Assembly: GCA_030278955.1 (NCBI GenBank) | Contig: JAOANR010000005.1 | Coordinates: 28,387,849-28,451,848, forward strand | Direction: 5' to 3' | DNA from: Hygrophila difformis | Lineage: Eukaryota; Streptophyta; Magnoliopsida; Lamiales; Acanthaceae | Length of the DNA stretch: 64,000 nucleotides | In this document: positions 1 through 12,900 of the stretch, one piece after another | Position numbering within the stretch: position 1 is the first letter of the stretch | Layout of the letters: the number at the start of each line of letters is the position of its first letter | Program-made: the position numbers and the translations under genes | The notes under the pieces: generated by a model | Told to the model about the DNA's origin: nothing | The model's database searches: none | The model's input: the letters and a program-made list of their open reading frames with translations, nothing else

Positions 1-210
1 ATTGCGGTGCATTTTGTGGCGCCTAGAGGGTGTTTTATGCGCCGCCAAGAAGGTGCGGAGCATTCTGAAGCTTTTTCACCTCTGAAATTTTTCTAAGTGT
101 TGAAGCAGTGCCTGGTGCGGTGCTCGGAAGGCAGTTTAGGCTCCGCCATGCATGTGCGGAGCATTCTGGGAAGGTTTCAACTGAATTTTTTCTAAGTCTG
201 AATCTTGGCA
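1..210. repeat. Two imperfect direct copies of a ~101-bp unit
   Basis: The 15-mer GTGCGGAGCATTCTG occurs at 53-67 and again at 154-168, each followed by a similar T-rich stretch containing TTTCTAAGT. The repeat probably continues beyond the left window edge. From about 210 to 600 the sequence is AT-rich and I see no gene or clear repeat in it. Confidence 0.4.
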
Positions 211-599
211 CATATCATTAAATATTTCTTATTTTCCAAAATAAAGCTTCCGAACATCGCTTTTCATCATTTAAATGCCTGAAACAACATTGCAATGCAT
301 TAGGTTTGCCAAAGTCTTATTAAAAACACATAAAAACATGGTAAATTTAACCTCAATAAGCCAAATCTAACCATGATCACTTGAAAAATAAAAACACATG
401 AAATACACCTAAAAGTGAAATGAATTAAGGTAAAATGCACTCATTTTGGACATATTTTAGTACGATTTAAGCTCATTTAAATGTAGTTTCACAGGGTGCA
501 TCACATATTACCATATTTACACATGAATTGGAAGATTACCACACTCGTATATTCGCAATTACCATAATTGGTTACCACAATCCACAGGGAGTACCAATT

Positions 600-1690
600 G
601 GTTAACCCAATTTTTTTTTTAAAAACGAGAACATTGAATTTTTTTTTCGGGGGGGAGGGGGAGGGGGGGGGGGAACGTGGTAACATGACGAGTGAGGAAT
701 ATGGTAAAGTTTTCTTTTACATGTGTGGTAAAATATTTTAAAAGTTTGGTAATTTGGTTATGAAGTGTGGTAACCCATTTTTTTTTTAAATGAGAACTTT
801 AAATTGTTGGGGATTTTTTGGGGAAAAAAACTTGGTAACATGAAGAGTGAGGAATATGGTAAAGTTTCCTATTACAAGTGTGTTAAAATAGTTTGAAAGT
901 TGGTAAGTAGGTTATGAAGTGTGGTAACCTAAATTTTTTAAAAATGAAAACATTGAATTTTAGGGATTTTGGGGGGAAAAAAACTTGGTAACATGACGAG
1001 TGAGGAATATGGTAAAGTTTCATTTACATGTGTGGTAAAATATTTTAAAAGTGTGGTAATTAGGTTACGAAGTATGGTAACCCAAATTTTTTCTAAATGA
1101 GGATATTAAATTGTTGGGGATTTTTGGGGGGAAAAAACTTGGTAACATGAAGAGTGGAGAATATGGTAAAGTTTCCTTTTACAAGTGTGGTAAAATAGTT
1201 TGAAAGCGTGGTAAGTAGATTATGAAGTGTGGTAACCCAATTTTTTTTTAAAATGAGAACATTGAATTTTGGGGAATTTTGGTGGGAAAAAAACGTGGTA
1301 ACATGACTAGTGAGGAATATGGTAAATTTCCTTTTACATGTGTGGTAAAATATTTTAAACGTGCGGTAATTAGGTTATAAAGTGTGGTAACCCAAAATTT
1401 TTAAAAATGAGAACATTAAATTGTTGGGGATTTTTTTTATTGGGGGGGGGGGGGGGGAACTTGGTAACATTAAGAGTGAAGAATATGGTAAAGTTTCCTT
1501 TTACAAGTGTGGTAAAATATTTTGAAAGTGTGGTAAGTAGGTTATGAAGTGTGGTAACCCAAATTTTTTTAAAATGAGAATATTAAATTTTTGGGATTTT
1601 TGGGGGAAAAAAACATGGTAACATGACGAGTGGGGAATATGGTAAAGTTCCCTTTTACATATGTGGTAAAATATAAATATTTTTTCTTTT
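600..1690. repeat. Tandem array of ~155-bp units in dimeric (A-B) order
   Basis: Seven units start with a GGTAACATGA-like core at about 679, 833, 986, 1141, 1296, 1462 and 1616. Each unit also has GAATATGGTAAAGTTT, a GGTAAAATA block, a TATGAAGTGTGGTAACCC block, and a G-run followed by an A-run. Odd units carry ACATGTGTGG, even units carry ACAAGTGTGG, so the real period is about 310 bp. G-tracts at 649-673 (G7-A-G5-A-G11) and 1442-1457 could form quadruplex DNA. Not a gene; the short ORFs here have no coding character. Confidence 0.85.
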
Positions 1691-1939
1691 ATTACACTTA
1701 CGGGTATAGTTGGTATTTCACACCTAGTGCATTACACTAATTTATTTATATTGTTAAGTATAGTTAGGGTTTTATTCTTTTGGGGAGGTCAGGTGTGAAT
1801 TTTGTGAGTGGTGGGGGTTGACCAAAACTTTAAGTTTGGTGGGGGTGAAGTCTAAGTTCCCCAATATTTATTTGCGGAGGTAGAAAAATGCAGTAAACAA
1901 GATCTAGAGGAGGAATGGGTAACTACTTGATATGTGAAA

Positions 1940-2030
1940 CCGGGTTATCAAGATCGAGATCTTAGCTGGGATCGTTTTTATCTTTATAACATCGGAACCG
2001 TAGGATCGAATGTAGATCCTAAGATCTTAC
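1940..2030. repeat. GATC-rich degenerate repeats, left block
   Basis: Repeated AAGATCGAGATC and GATCCTAAGATC words immediately left of the Stowaway MITE. A similar block lies to its right at 2,460-2,625, partly in inverted sense. The family is not identified. Confidence 0.4.
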
Positions 2031-2291
2031 TACCTCCATCTCAACATTTTTGTTACAGAGAGTTTTTTTACACTATTCACTGTTTAACTTTGATTCAAAT
2101 TTTTAATATAGCTATGTAAGAAAAAACATAGTCAAGTGAGATCTTGTTAGATTCGTCTAATCTTGTAGTTTTAGACAATCAACTTTTTATAATTTTTCGT
2201 TGTACACAATTTAAGTTATTAACCGTTGAAAATGTGTCTCGGTATGCGTGTCGAAAGCCAATGTAACAAAAATAATGAGACGGAGGAAGTA
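2031..2291. mobile_element. Stowaway-type MITE (Tc1/mariner), copy 1
   Basis: The left end TACCTCCATCTCA and the right end TGAGACGGAGGAAGTA form terminal inverted repeats of the CTCCNTCCGT Stowaway type, bounded by TA. The element is about 260 bp and non-coding. Its internal words ACATAGTCAAGT and GATCTTGTTAGA are shared with the copy at 8,191-8,450, so both belong to one family. Confidence 0.8.
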
Positions 2292-2459
2292 CAAAGTTGC
2301 AACAATAGATAAAAATAATCATACATATTAACAAATGAAAGCATAATATAGAATATTATTAAGTAAATGAAGCAGTAAAGCACTATAAACAGTTGAAAAT
2401 AAAATTTAATACCGATTTTATGAAAAAAAAATGAAATTATGAGATCATATTTCAAAATT

Positions 2460-2625
2460 TGGTAAGATCGGATCCTATAGAATCGTAAGATTCTACCATT
2501 AAGATCGGGATTTTACAATCAAGATCGAGATCCTACTAAATTTAAGATTCTACAAAGATCTAAATCGTTTTTAAGAAGTAAATCAGAAAATCGTAAGATC
2601 TTAAGATCAGGATCTTAATAACTAC
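2460..2625. repeat. GATC-rich ~20-bp degenerate repeats, right block
   Basis: Runs of AAGATCGGGATTTTACAATC-like words repeat about every 20 bp. Together with 1,940-2,030 they bracket the Stowaway MITE. Confidence 0.4.
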
Positions 2626-2668
2626 ATGTGTGAAACTAATTTTTTAGGGCATGGGCATGCCACGCTGG

Positions 2669-3526
2669 AAATGGATTATGTTGGTGGGTTGTTACCTACT
2701 CGACCTCAGCAAGTTAACATGTATCCTTCTCCCCTAAAGGATGATGATAACATATAAACAATGAAATGGATTATGTTGGTGGCTTGTCACCTACTCGACC
2801 TCAGCAAGTTAACATGTATCTAGGGGTGAAAACGGGACGGATACGAGCGGATAGTACTCGTCCCGTATCCTATCCCATATTTTTTTGTCGAATACGGAAT
2901 CGAATACGAATAGGCCGGATACAAATACGAATTCGAATGTTTCGGGAAATGGATACGAGACGGATTCGGATTTTAATTCGGATAATCTTTTAATTTTTAA
3001 AATTATTTTTTTTATAATTTTTAAGAGCAATCAGAATATATACTACGTAACCTAAATTGATTTTTAAAATTTTCCAAGATCATTAGTTAATTCGTTCAAA
3101 ACATTTAAGTAGCATCACTACAAGATGTTACGTACTACAGTTTAGATGCAAATAACCTAATGATGTAGTCAAGTTGAATAATATGATTTGATTTAATCAC
3201 ATATGGCTTTCAAGTTTTTGATTATATTTATACATATAGTATTACTTATTTATTTTATAGTTAATATAATATATTATAATATACATATATAAATTTTCGG
3301 ATATTCGGATAGAAAACACGGATAATATCCGCATGATGTTCGGATTTTTCGGATACGGACGGATATTTACAATCCCATATCCTGTCCCGTATCCGCCGAA
3401 TATAAAAATTCGAATTCGAATTCGAATATAATCGAATACGGCATCGGATCGCGCGGGAATTATCCGTCCCTCTTTCACCCCTACATGTATCCTTCTCCCC
3501 TAAAGGATGATGATAACATATAAACA
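2669..3526. repeat. 95-bp tandem duplication, second copy split by a hAT MITE
   Basis: Copy 1 is 2669-2763. Copy 2 is 2764-2820 plus 3484-3526. Both run from AAATGGATTATGTTGGTGG through CCTACTCGACCTCAGC to GATGATAACATATAAAC. Copy 1 gives the empty-site sequence for the MITE inserted in copy 2. Confidence 0.9.
2821..3483. mobile_element. Non-autonomous hAT element, 663 bp
   Basis: It starts TAGGGGTGAAAACGGGACGG and ends with the near-perfect inverted counterpart CCGTCCCTCTTTCACCCCTA. It is flanked by an exact 8-bp target duplication CATGTATC (2813-2820 and 3484-3491), which is the hallmark of hAT. The subterminal regions are rich in GGATACGAA and TTCGAATTCG words on both sides. The ORFs inside read these subterminal repeats and are not genes. 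Confidence 0.95.
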
Positions 3527-3903
3527 ATGAACTGTTTGTTTCTTGCTTCAATAACTACACTGCTTAACCTGTCTTCTTCAACATCAATTTGATCACAGAC
3601 AATTCTAGCAGACAATGCTGCTTATGGTTTTAATGTTTTACATCATAAATAGAACAAAACCTACAACAGTTATGACAACAGTGTCAAATCTACATATACC
3701 TGGCAAATCATAAGAACAAGAATACAGGACGAGGGTAAAATGGTCTGCAGCAATCGACAATCTGAGGCGAGGCGAATGAACCATTTGTCATTGCACAGTT
3801 CCGACTTCAAAAGCCAGTATATATGTTCATAAACTGCAATATTGTCACATTTCTATATGTACAGATGCAAAGAGTTTACTAAACTCAGTCCTTACGGCTG
3901 ATG
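3527..3903 (-). other. Probable 3' UTR and downstream flank of SPL7
   Basis: AT-rich, no ORF, directly downstream of the SPL7 stop codon (3904-3906, complement). The polyadenylation site cannot be placed from sequence alone. Confidence 0.4.
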
Positions 3904-6900
3904 CTAACTGCTATCGGAAAATCGGCTTCTGACAAATGTTGCGATCTGATTGGCCCTCTGAGGATGGAGAACAATTGCACATATTGTGAAGCAAACAGCG
4001 ACAGCCACAAATGCCAGTACCAGAGGCCGCAAAGTGAAACCTCTCCTTCTCGAAAATGGACTGCAGGGCTGTTGTGGCCTACTCTGAATATTGACATTCA
4101 TAATCACTGTGTCTCTTTTTAAAAGGGGCACGGTAGCAGCAACTTCCTCTAGTGGTGGTGGCGACGACACAGTAAGCCCCAGTGCGTCCTGAACCATCCT
4201 CAGGAAACCCTAAAGCATTTCGTCAGCATGTATATCAGAATCTACAAGTTCTATTGAGTGCTAATGGAGAAAAACATTCAACTCTTTCTACCAAACTCAC
4301 ATCAACATACGACATATAAATAGTATCATAAAACATTGCTAATAAATTAGAGTTTGATGCAACACCTGATTCTGGGAGCTCCTGCTGTCGATAGTTCCAC
4401 TCTCTGCAGGTATTGTTAAAAAATCCTCCTCCGTGGATTTCATACCAAGTCTGCATCGTGCAATATCCATATTTCTCCATAAAATCAGTTTTTCAGAATC
4501 AGAAACACAGGCCAACAAATTGTTGTCCATCGAATACTTCAAAGAACAAAGTACTTTCTCCAAAATGACACTTGACTCTTTCTCTATCAAAAAGACCAAT
4601 AAATTATTTAATCTTCGCATTTGGGTAGACGTCAACAATTGTTGTGATACCGGTTTTCTGAGCAACCAAGCTGCATCTAAAATAAAGTCTGAAAGATATG
4701 AATGCCTTAATGCGCAAACTTCACTAGGCATAGGAGGGGCCAGTTTTTCCTCTTGGGAGGGTAGGGCACCAAACTGCTGTAGCAGGATGCTCATTTCTAC
4801 ACATGTTTCTTTAGCCCCGACAAAAATTGGAACAAAATTGGACAATCCAGATTGGTTCTCGACCTGCAAACACAGCTCATCTATGCTAAGAAAGAATTTA
4901 ACGATCAACAACACAAGTTAATTCTTCTCGGAACTTGTCCATCAGGTTTGCCAAAATTACGCTCAGCAGGAAATCATATCAACACCAAGTTTTCTCAATT
5001 TTATATCTAGTTTGAAGTAGACAAAAATAAATCAAATGTGGTGTCCTATTCTAGTTCATCATATTTGGCCCATTTTTCACAATGAATATCAGCTATATTC
5101 ACAATTTGATTCAAAATGACACTCATTATTAAACATCTGTTTAACAAAAAATTTAGAGGTAATAAATACACAAGAAACCCAAGTGTTGATGCCTGTGTTA
5201 TTTCTGAAGTATAGAACTCTTCAAACTTCAATATGTGATATAGTAAAACAAAATTTTTCACGTAACAGAGTGTGGGTGGCACAGTGAAAAGAGAATTAGA
5301 AGAAATTATGTCACCACTTGATGGGGGCACACAGTATTGGTCTGAAAATTTTGAAATGACCCACAATGTGATTCTATAATACCCTTGAAGGAAACCTAAA
5401 TGTTTTCTCAACAAGAAACACCTCCAAACCAAAAGCAATTCTCATACACAAGCAAATGCCTCCTGAAATCGCTTAAACGAGTGGAAGGCTTGTAAAAAAA
5501 GATTTTGTGCAAAAAACGAGCAAAACCTAGAAGTGAGACAAGCATAAAAGTCTCAAAGCTCACCTCAATAAAAGCAGGGCCTAGAAGATCCACATTCACT
5601 CGAGGGACATGTATCTTCAACAACTGATGGTCCTCATTGGCATCCCTTCCTTCATAATTCAACGATGATACACTAATATTGTATGCAAGGTATTGCCCAG
5701 CAAGTGATATAAGAAACCTAGCATGGACATTCGTAAATCACTTACATCTTCACATTGAAATTGAATGCCAAGAGAATAGGGAATAGGAAAAGAAAACAAG
5801 AATGCTTTCAAGTGAGCACATAACATGCATAACATGCCATGCTAGCAAAAAATAGCTCTCTGCGTATCCATTAGAATTTACTTTAGGTATCAATATCAAC
5901 AGTGACAATGAAAGTAACCAGAGATTACAAGTTATCAAAGAAATGCAAACCTTTCCAAAGAAAAGAAAAAAAAACAACATTTTGTAAGTAGATAATTCTG
6001 CATAAGAAAATTTAGCACACTCTTCTCCTTAATTGATGCACCATATCATACCGAAAGTTTGGTTGTAGTAGATTACTTCCACATGCAACAAATTCCATTG
6101 GCCTTCCAACCTCAAAGCAAGTTGGATATATGTAATGAAGCTTTGGAGCTTGAGCCTTTACTTTGATTTCCACAATTGAAGTTGCATCTGTTGCATCAAG
6201 TGTCCAGAAAATCTTAGAAACATGAATAATGATTGATGTAAAATCAGATATTCAATGATTATCAATTCTTGAAGGACAACTCTGCATATATTATTAGACA
6301 CCGATTAATGATCAGTGCATAAATACATGTTACAAAATTGGATGCAATCATCCATCATTACGCTGTTCATCACTTATTGCCATCATAGACATCAATGCAT
6401 TTAGATTAGCAGAAACACAGTGTACATCTCTAATCCTACATTTTTATAAATAAATAAATAAATATTTTTTTTTAAAAAAAATAATCAATTTTACTTTCTT
6501 TTGGTTTAAGTTGATGAATAATGAGAGTGTATAAGGGGTATAGCAATCTGACTGGATCAAAGATGAATAAAGCCGAGCAGTCCATCAAACAACATTGAAT
6601 AAGAATAACAGTAAAACCAGTCTTCTTGATGAAGAAGAAAATATTTATCAAGTATAATTGTAAAATCAGGTTAGATTTAGGTTCCTCTTGTTGGATTTGA
6701 GTTTGATGTGTTAATTTCGCTTCCAGACAAGTTTTGCTTTCTGCTGCATAATAACTTGTCTGCTCTTGATTATTGTTTTCCAAAACTTACCCCATTAAAA
6801 ACATTATACTTTAAGGCAAATAAGCAAAATGGCATGGATGCCGGAACAACATTTGTATTAATACCAGAAGGCTCATGCTCGAGGCAGAGACCTAAGAAAT

Positions 6901-9900
6901 TCACAACTCAAACTACACAACTGCTCGAGGAGCAGAAGAACAACGGACGTGAAGAGGGATCAATTAGCATGAGGCGCATGTTACTGATCCAGTTGCAAAA
7001 GTATCCGGAAGAAAGCCCATGATCCAGATGGAGTTAGATGGACCCAGCACCTCGAAATTGACCATAAACCGAAGAACGACATCAAGATGTAAAACATGAA
7101 GCAAAGCAGCATAAGGAGGAAGCACGGATGATAAGACGAAGTTTAGGGGACTTAGCCATTTTTCTGGCTGTAAGTAATACCCCGAGAAATGGCTTAAATA
7201 GAGTGAAATAAGCTACTCATACCAACAAGGTACCTTTCTTTCTTGGTAATCATCCTATAAGAACTCCAAAGTTAAGTGTGCTTGCCTTGGAGTAATTCTA
7301 GGATGGGTGACCTCCTGGGAAGTCTCCCAAGGTGTGCGTGAGTGAGGCCAAAGTGCACTGGAAAGAGCTCATGTGGTTTGTGGGGTCAACGCCTCATGGC
7401 CAAGATAGGGCGCGCCCAGGCATATGTTTAGGGCTCCTCTTTGCTATCTTTTGGTGGACTTTTTGTTTAAGTTAGGGCACTTCCTTCTTAAGCTATGGCA
7501 CTTACGCCTCTAGACTTATTTTCAGGACTTATTACTTATTATTTTTTATTAAAATCAAATCAGATCAGAAATATCCAGATCAGACCAAATCACATCTCAC
7601 CCGACCAGACCAGATCAGATCTAGTCAGATCATTATAATAAAGTTATATAATTACATATAATAATTTTTTTAAAAAGCAGAAAATGTTGGAATTCAAATA
7701 TTATTTAAATATACTAATCATGTTTTTAATATATTTTATTAATATAAATAATTTCAATATTGTATTTTTTATATTTTTATATTAATGTGTGCTGAGATCA
7801 ATAAAATATTTTAGAATAAATAATATATAAATTATTAATTATGATAACATGACGTTTATTTTAAAAATGTAAAAAGTCTCTTGAAAGCATCTTCTTGCTC
7901 TCAACCTTTGTGACTTAACCTTTGGTTAAGATCACCCTCAAGGTTTGAAGCTACTTGGATGGAATCAACCAAGCATGCACTTGAAGGAGGGATATTGTCT
8001 CAGATTTAGAGTGTTTCCTTATTCAAGTTCGGGTCACTTTGTTTGGTAGCTTCTCTTAGAGCCATCTTCATCATCTCCTTCACCTTCCCTTTTCTTAAAT
8101 ATTATTTCTAATGAAAAGATCCATGACACAAAAGCATACATCAAGCATCCAATAAGTGCAATTTTTCTCTTATATTTTGATGCAAAATACTACCTCCGTT
8201 TTCAAAAATGTGAACGTTTGGGTTTTTGACACTATTCATTATTCAACTTTGATTCACATTTATACAATACTTACATAAGAAAAAACATAGTCAAGTTAGA
8301 TCTTGTTAGAATCGTCTCATCTTATAGTTCTAGAATATCAAATTTTTTTAATTTTTATTCGTACACAACGTGAATTATTAATTGTTAAAACTATGCATTG
8401 GATTGCATGCGCACGGTGAATGTTGCAGATTCATGAAAACAGAGGAAGTACATTACATATAGGAACATTACAAGTTAATAATGAAATGTCTATCACCCTA
8501 CATGCAATCATATAGCATAGAAAATGAATCTCTCTTCCAATTACGTGTAAATTCGACATGATTAAAAAGGCATAATATAACTAAATAAAACTTAATACAC
8601 AATACAAAATACGCAATAATTAACATCATGGTAACATTACTACAGCCAAGTTGTGGCGAGATAACAATTTAAACCATATGCTCGATGGGTAGGTTGAGTT
8701 TGACAGAATTGAAATTGAAGCTTGAAATCTAAATGATTAAGCTGATAAAAAAGATGTACCCAAAACCATAATATCTGAGACTATTTTTCATCAGCAATAG
8801 CTGATGGGACAAGAATTAATAATTCACTCCATTTTGTCAGAAACTTCAGACCTAAATAACCAATTAGGATGTACCCAAAACCATAATATCTGAGCCTATT
8901 TCTCATCAGCAATAGCTGATGGGACAAGAATTAATAATTCACTCCATTTACTCAGATACTTCAGACCTATTTTTCATTGAGCAATTTCCATTTTATATAC
9001 CTCAATTATTTGAGAATGACAAAGTTTGTACCTCAACTATCTTTTTTGCAAAGAATAGACCTCAACTTCATAAATCATGAAAAATTTAGACTTCCGTCAA
9101 ACATGGCTGTTAAGTACCAAATTTATGTTATATACACGGGGTAGTTTAGAAATTGCCACCTATAAATCCCTAACCCGTTACCCTCATTTGACCCGAACCA
9201 AATTCAAACAACCCAAATCCAACTTACTCAAGTTTTCCTACATTCATTTGAAACCCTAAACTCGGTCCACATATGTGAAATCTTTCTCTCTCCATCTCAT
9301 GTTCACAAATGATAATATCCCACAGGAATATGAGGTTTGAGATTTCTTCACAAAACAAAGAATATCAAGAAAATGTTTTCCTCACACGAAAACAAGAGTA
9401 CAGCACCCAAATTTTCTTTGGAATATGAAATTGGGAATTTATTGTCCACAAATATGAATAGAGAAATCGGACTCCAATATCTTCCCACCAGGCCTCCTTT
9501 TGATTCCCGCACAATTGCTATCCAAACGACAACCATTGTGACTAATTTTTCCACCAAAAGACAAGAATAGATGATAGCACATCACACAGGAGCATGCGCG
9601 ACGGGGAGGGCAGCCGTTCGCCGCACGCATCTGTTCATCTTGCGAATCCGACGCCTCCTGGGGGCTGTGCCGGAGGCAGCCGTTCACACGCGCATCTGTT
9701 TATCTTGCGAATCTGACGCTGCTTGTGCCGAAGGCAGGCGGGCGGAGGAGGATGAATGGAAACGATGGTTGTTTGACTCTAGAATAATGTCGGAATTGTA
9801 AATTGAGTTTGGTTTATTTAGATACAGGTCGGGTAAAAATGGGAGTATCATGTTAGGGATATAGGTAGGTTGTGCAATTTCTAACTACCCCTGTGTATCT

Positions 9901-12900
9901 AACAGAAATTTGGTACTTTATGGCCATATTTGACAGAAGTCTAATTTTTTCAAGATTTATGAAGTTGGGGTCTATTTTATTCCAAGAAAAAAGTTGAGGT
10001 ACAAACTTGGTCTATTTCATTTTGTCTGTGATCATACAGTCTAAACTCTAAACCTATTAAATTTGTAACACGTTCATTTTAAGTTCTAAATTATCACTAA
10101 ATGGAGACCTAAATAGGGTTTTCCTGTTCTTATTTTTCTGTTGGGACAATCCCTAAATGGTAATTCCCATCAAGTCCCCTGCACCAACTTCCCCTAACTA
10201 TTTGAAAGGGCAACAGTGTATGATACCAAAATTCCTTTCCTTCCATATAGAAAGCCGACCAAAACAGTTATTTTGAGAATATAAAAAACAAAGAGGTTTC
10301 AAATTAAAATTTAGAATGCAAAATTGAAATTTCTTCATGCAGAGAAGATATCAAGCATTAGATAACTAACCTCTTGTTACACGAAAAATCATATCATTTA
10401 AATAAACATGCATTGTGTCTCTTCCAGATAAGAGGCTTCCAGGTGTGGACACTAGGCGGTTTATGTAAAGAGCCGGTTCCTCCAACAACTGCCAGGTAAA
10501 ATGGTAATATATAATCAAATAGGCTTACAAGAATTTAGAGGGCCTGTATTCAACATAATTGAGTTACAAGGCATGAAATTAATATAAATTGATAATAAAA
10601 ATATCTAAAAGCTTATTCAGCAGTTATGCATTTTAATGGGAAATTTAACACAATCCAAACTTCCATATATGCTGAGACTGAGACATATATTTGGAGCAGG
10701 AACATACTGTACTTATAAGCATCAAAAGCCGAATCAACGAAAAAGGGTAAAGAGAGGAGGGATAGATCCTTGGTACCTTATGCCATGCTGACTTAGGCAT
10801 GGCAATAAAAGCTGTCAAAATTGTACAACCTGGACGGATATACCCCTCGAGTTCAACAGGCATGCTAGCTAGCCATTGAAATATCTATATACAATTAAGA
10901 GCCAGAATGCCAATGAGAAACGAATACACCTTCACAATGAAGAAAACATACTATTTATTCATTTTATACTAAACTGCAATAGAACGTTTAGAATACTTGA
11001 TGTCGAAGTCGTCGAGGAAACTCTGCAGGGTTCCAATCATAAAGCTTAAAGGATATTCTACCAGAAGGGCACTGCATAACATTTTAAAGTAGTGCACATA
11101 AATCTAAAAGCTGAATTCAATAAGGAAAACAAAAAATGATAGAAAGCAAGGGATGGGCATACCAAGGATGAATAAGTACTCTTGTTGTCATAGTCTGATG
11201 GAGAGTTTTTGTACGTTGGATGTTGTTTATCCTCATTTGCAGGAACTTCATCAGTGGCAGCTAAAGGCATGATACCATCAGTCTGAGGATTTTGCAATCT
11301 AACATGAGAGGATGGTGTAGAGTTATGTCCATCTGAGTCCAACGGCATCTCCCTTTCTTCAAACTGGCTGCTCACAGATACTCGATCTAGGCATGGGAAA
11401 AAGACACTCAACAACACAAACACCAAAAATTGATTTGTTCTTGCAAGTAAAAGCATGGAAAAGAATGATAAACATATCAAAATTGTTCAATGCCGGCCAG
11501 GCTCGCTCACTACCAACACATCTCAGTGAAGAAAATTACAACAATATCAAAACTATTGGAAGAGGGAAAATTTTGGAGTAGATGGACATGCAAATTTCAT
11601 ACCTTTCCCAGCCTCATCATCACCACTGGCACAATCAGCTGAGATAAGCTGTTGAGGTTCAAGTTCCTTTTCCATGCCTTCTTTAGAATCATGAGGTTTT
11701 CTTCTCCTTCGATTATTGTGCCTTTCTAATTTCCTTCTACAGCTTCGTTTCCCTTCATCAAAATCTGACAAGATATGAAACCTGCAGCAGCCATGGATCC
11801 TTCAATTCTCAGCCACAGCCTCAAGATCTAATGCAGATGGCAAGAACATCCATCTTCCATATACTTAATAAATTGTCAGTAAGGCTGTCTGACCACATTT
11901 TATGTGAATGACTCACTTAAGAAATAAACCCTTTAGAATCATCCAGACATCAAATTGGATTAAAAATAAATTAAACTAGGTATAAAGAAGACAGCAATGA
12001 TTATACGTCCACACAACTGGAAACACCTCTTCCACTGATCCAATCTTAAATGCTCATATCAAACGCAATGGAATGAACCAAAGACTATCAAAATATACAA
12101 AAATCTAAATTGGAGAACACCCACTTTCCACAATGTAATGCGTATGAGTTCCCACTCACGACCCATGTAACAAGCTACACCAAGTAAGAAGTGTAGAACA
12201 ATTAGTTCATAAGGATCAACTTCATGAAGTATATACACACAGTTAACCAATAAGCAATTCAGAATAATCCAATGATCCAAACATTAAAGTACTTCAAAAG
12301 TGTATTAGTAAAAAAGAGCTTCATAGAAGAGAATGAGGAAAGCACTGGCACACTGCTAGAAACACAAAGCCCATCGAAATCCTCATCAATTTAAAACTAA
12401 GAAGAATTTGACCCCAAAGCCTAATCGCTAACATAAATGGATATACAATTGAGTCAAAGTGAAGAAAACAACACACGATTAACAATAAGCGATATAGAAT
12501 CCCATCCAACATTCAGATCCGTGCAAACAAATAACATCTTACTTCCCGCACTGCTGGCAGTACCGCTTGTTCTCCCCATCAAGCACCACTGCAGTGGCAT
12601 TAGCACACCTCAAACAAACACGGTGCCGCCTGTGATAGCCTTTAAGCTCACTAATATCGGCCTCGCAATCCGGCACCTGGCACCGGATCGGAAACCCGCT
12701 TGAAACCCTCGCCGTCCGGCTCCGCTTCCTACCGGGAAGGCCGTACCCCTCTTCCTCCAACTTCTCATCCAATTCAGGGCAGGCGCACGGGATCCGACCC
12801 GCCAAGAAATTCGAGCACACCAATCTCGGGTCCCGCTTCCTCACCCGAGCAGCAGCAGCGCCGCCCGGACCATTCAACAATTTGGTCTGGTCAATCCCAG

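Larger units (their letters stand above)
6188..10370 (-). other. SPL7 intron 6, 4.2 kb, filled with transposon remnants
   Basis: The introns on either side are between about 0.1 and 0.8 kb, so this one is unusually long. It holds the Cassandra-like, Stowaway and long-inverted-repeat elements listed separately. 6,200-7,165 and 7,450-8,190 are AT-rich; the 104-aa ORF at 6708-7022 has no recognisable domain. Splice sites at both ends are normal. Confidence 0.85.

Noticed and set aside
2766..3551. Several Arg/Ile-rich ORFs on both strands
   Set aside because: They read the GGATACGAA/TTCGAATTCG subterminal repeats of the hAT MITE and are not coding.
7228..7345. Functional 5S rRNA gene
   Set aside because: Internal promoter words are kept, but the 5' part has diverged, the termini are wrong, and it lies in a Cassandra-like LTR remnant inside an intron.
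9337..9801. Overlapping ORFs on both strands in the centre of the long-inverted-repeat element
   Set aside because: No conserved domain, and coding is unlikely in a short non-autonomous element, although a captured fragment cannot be excluded.
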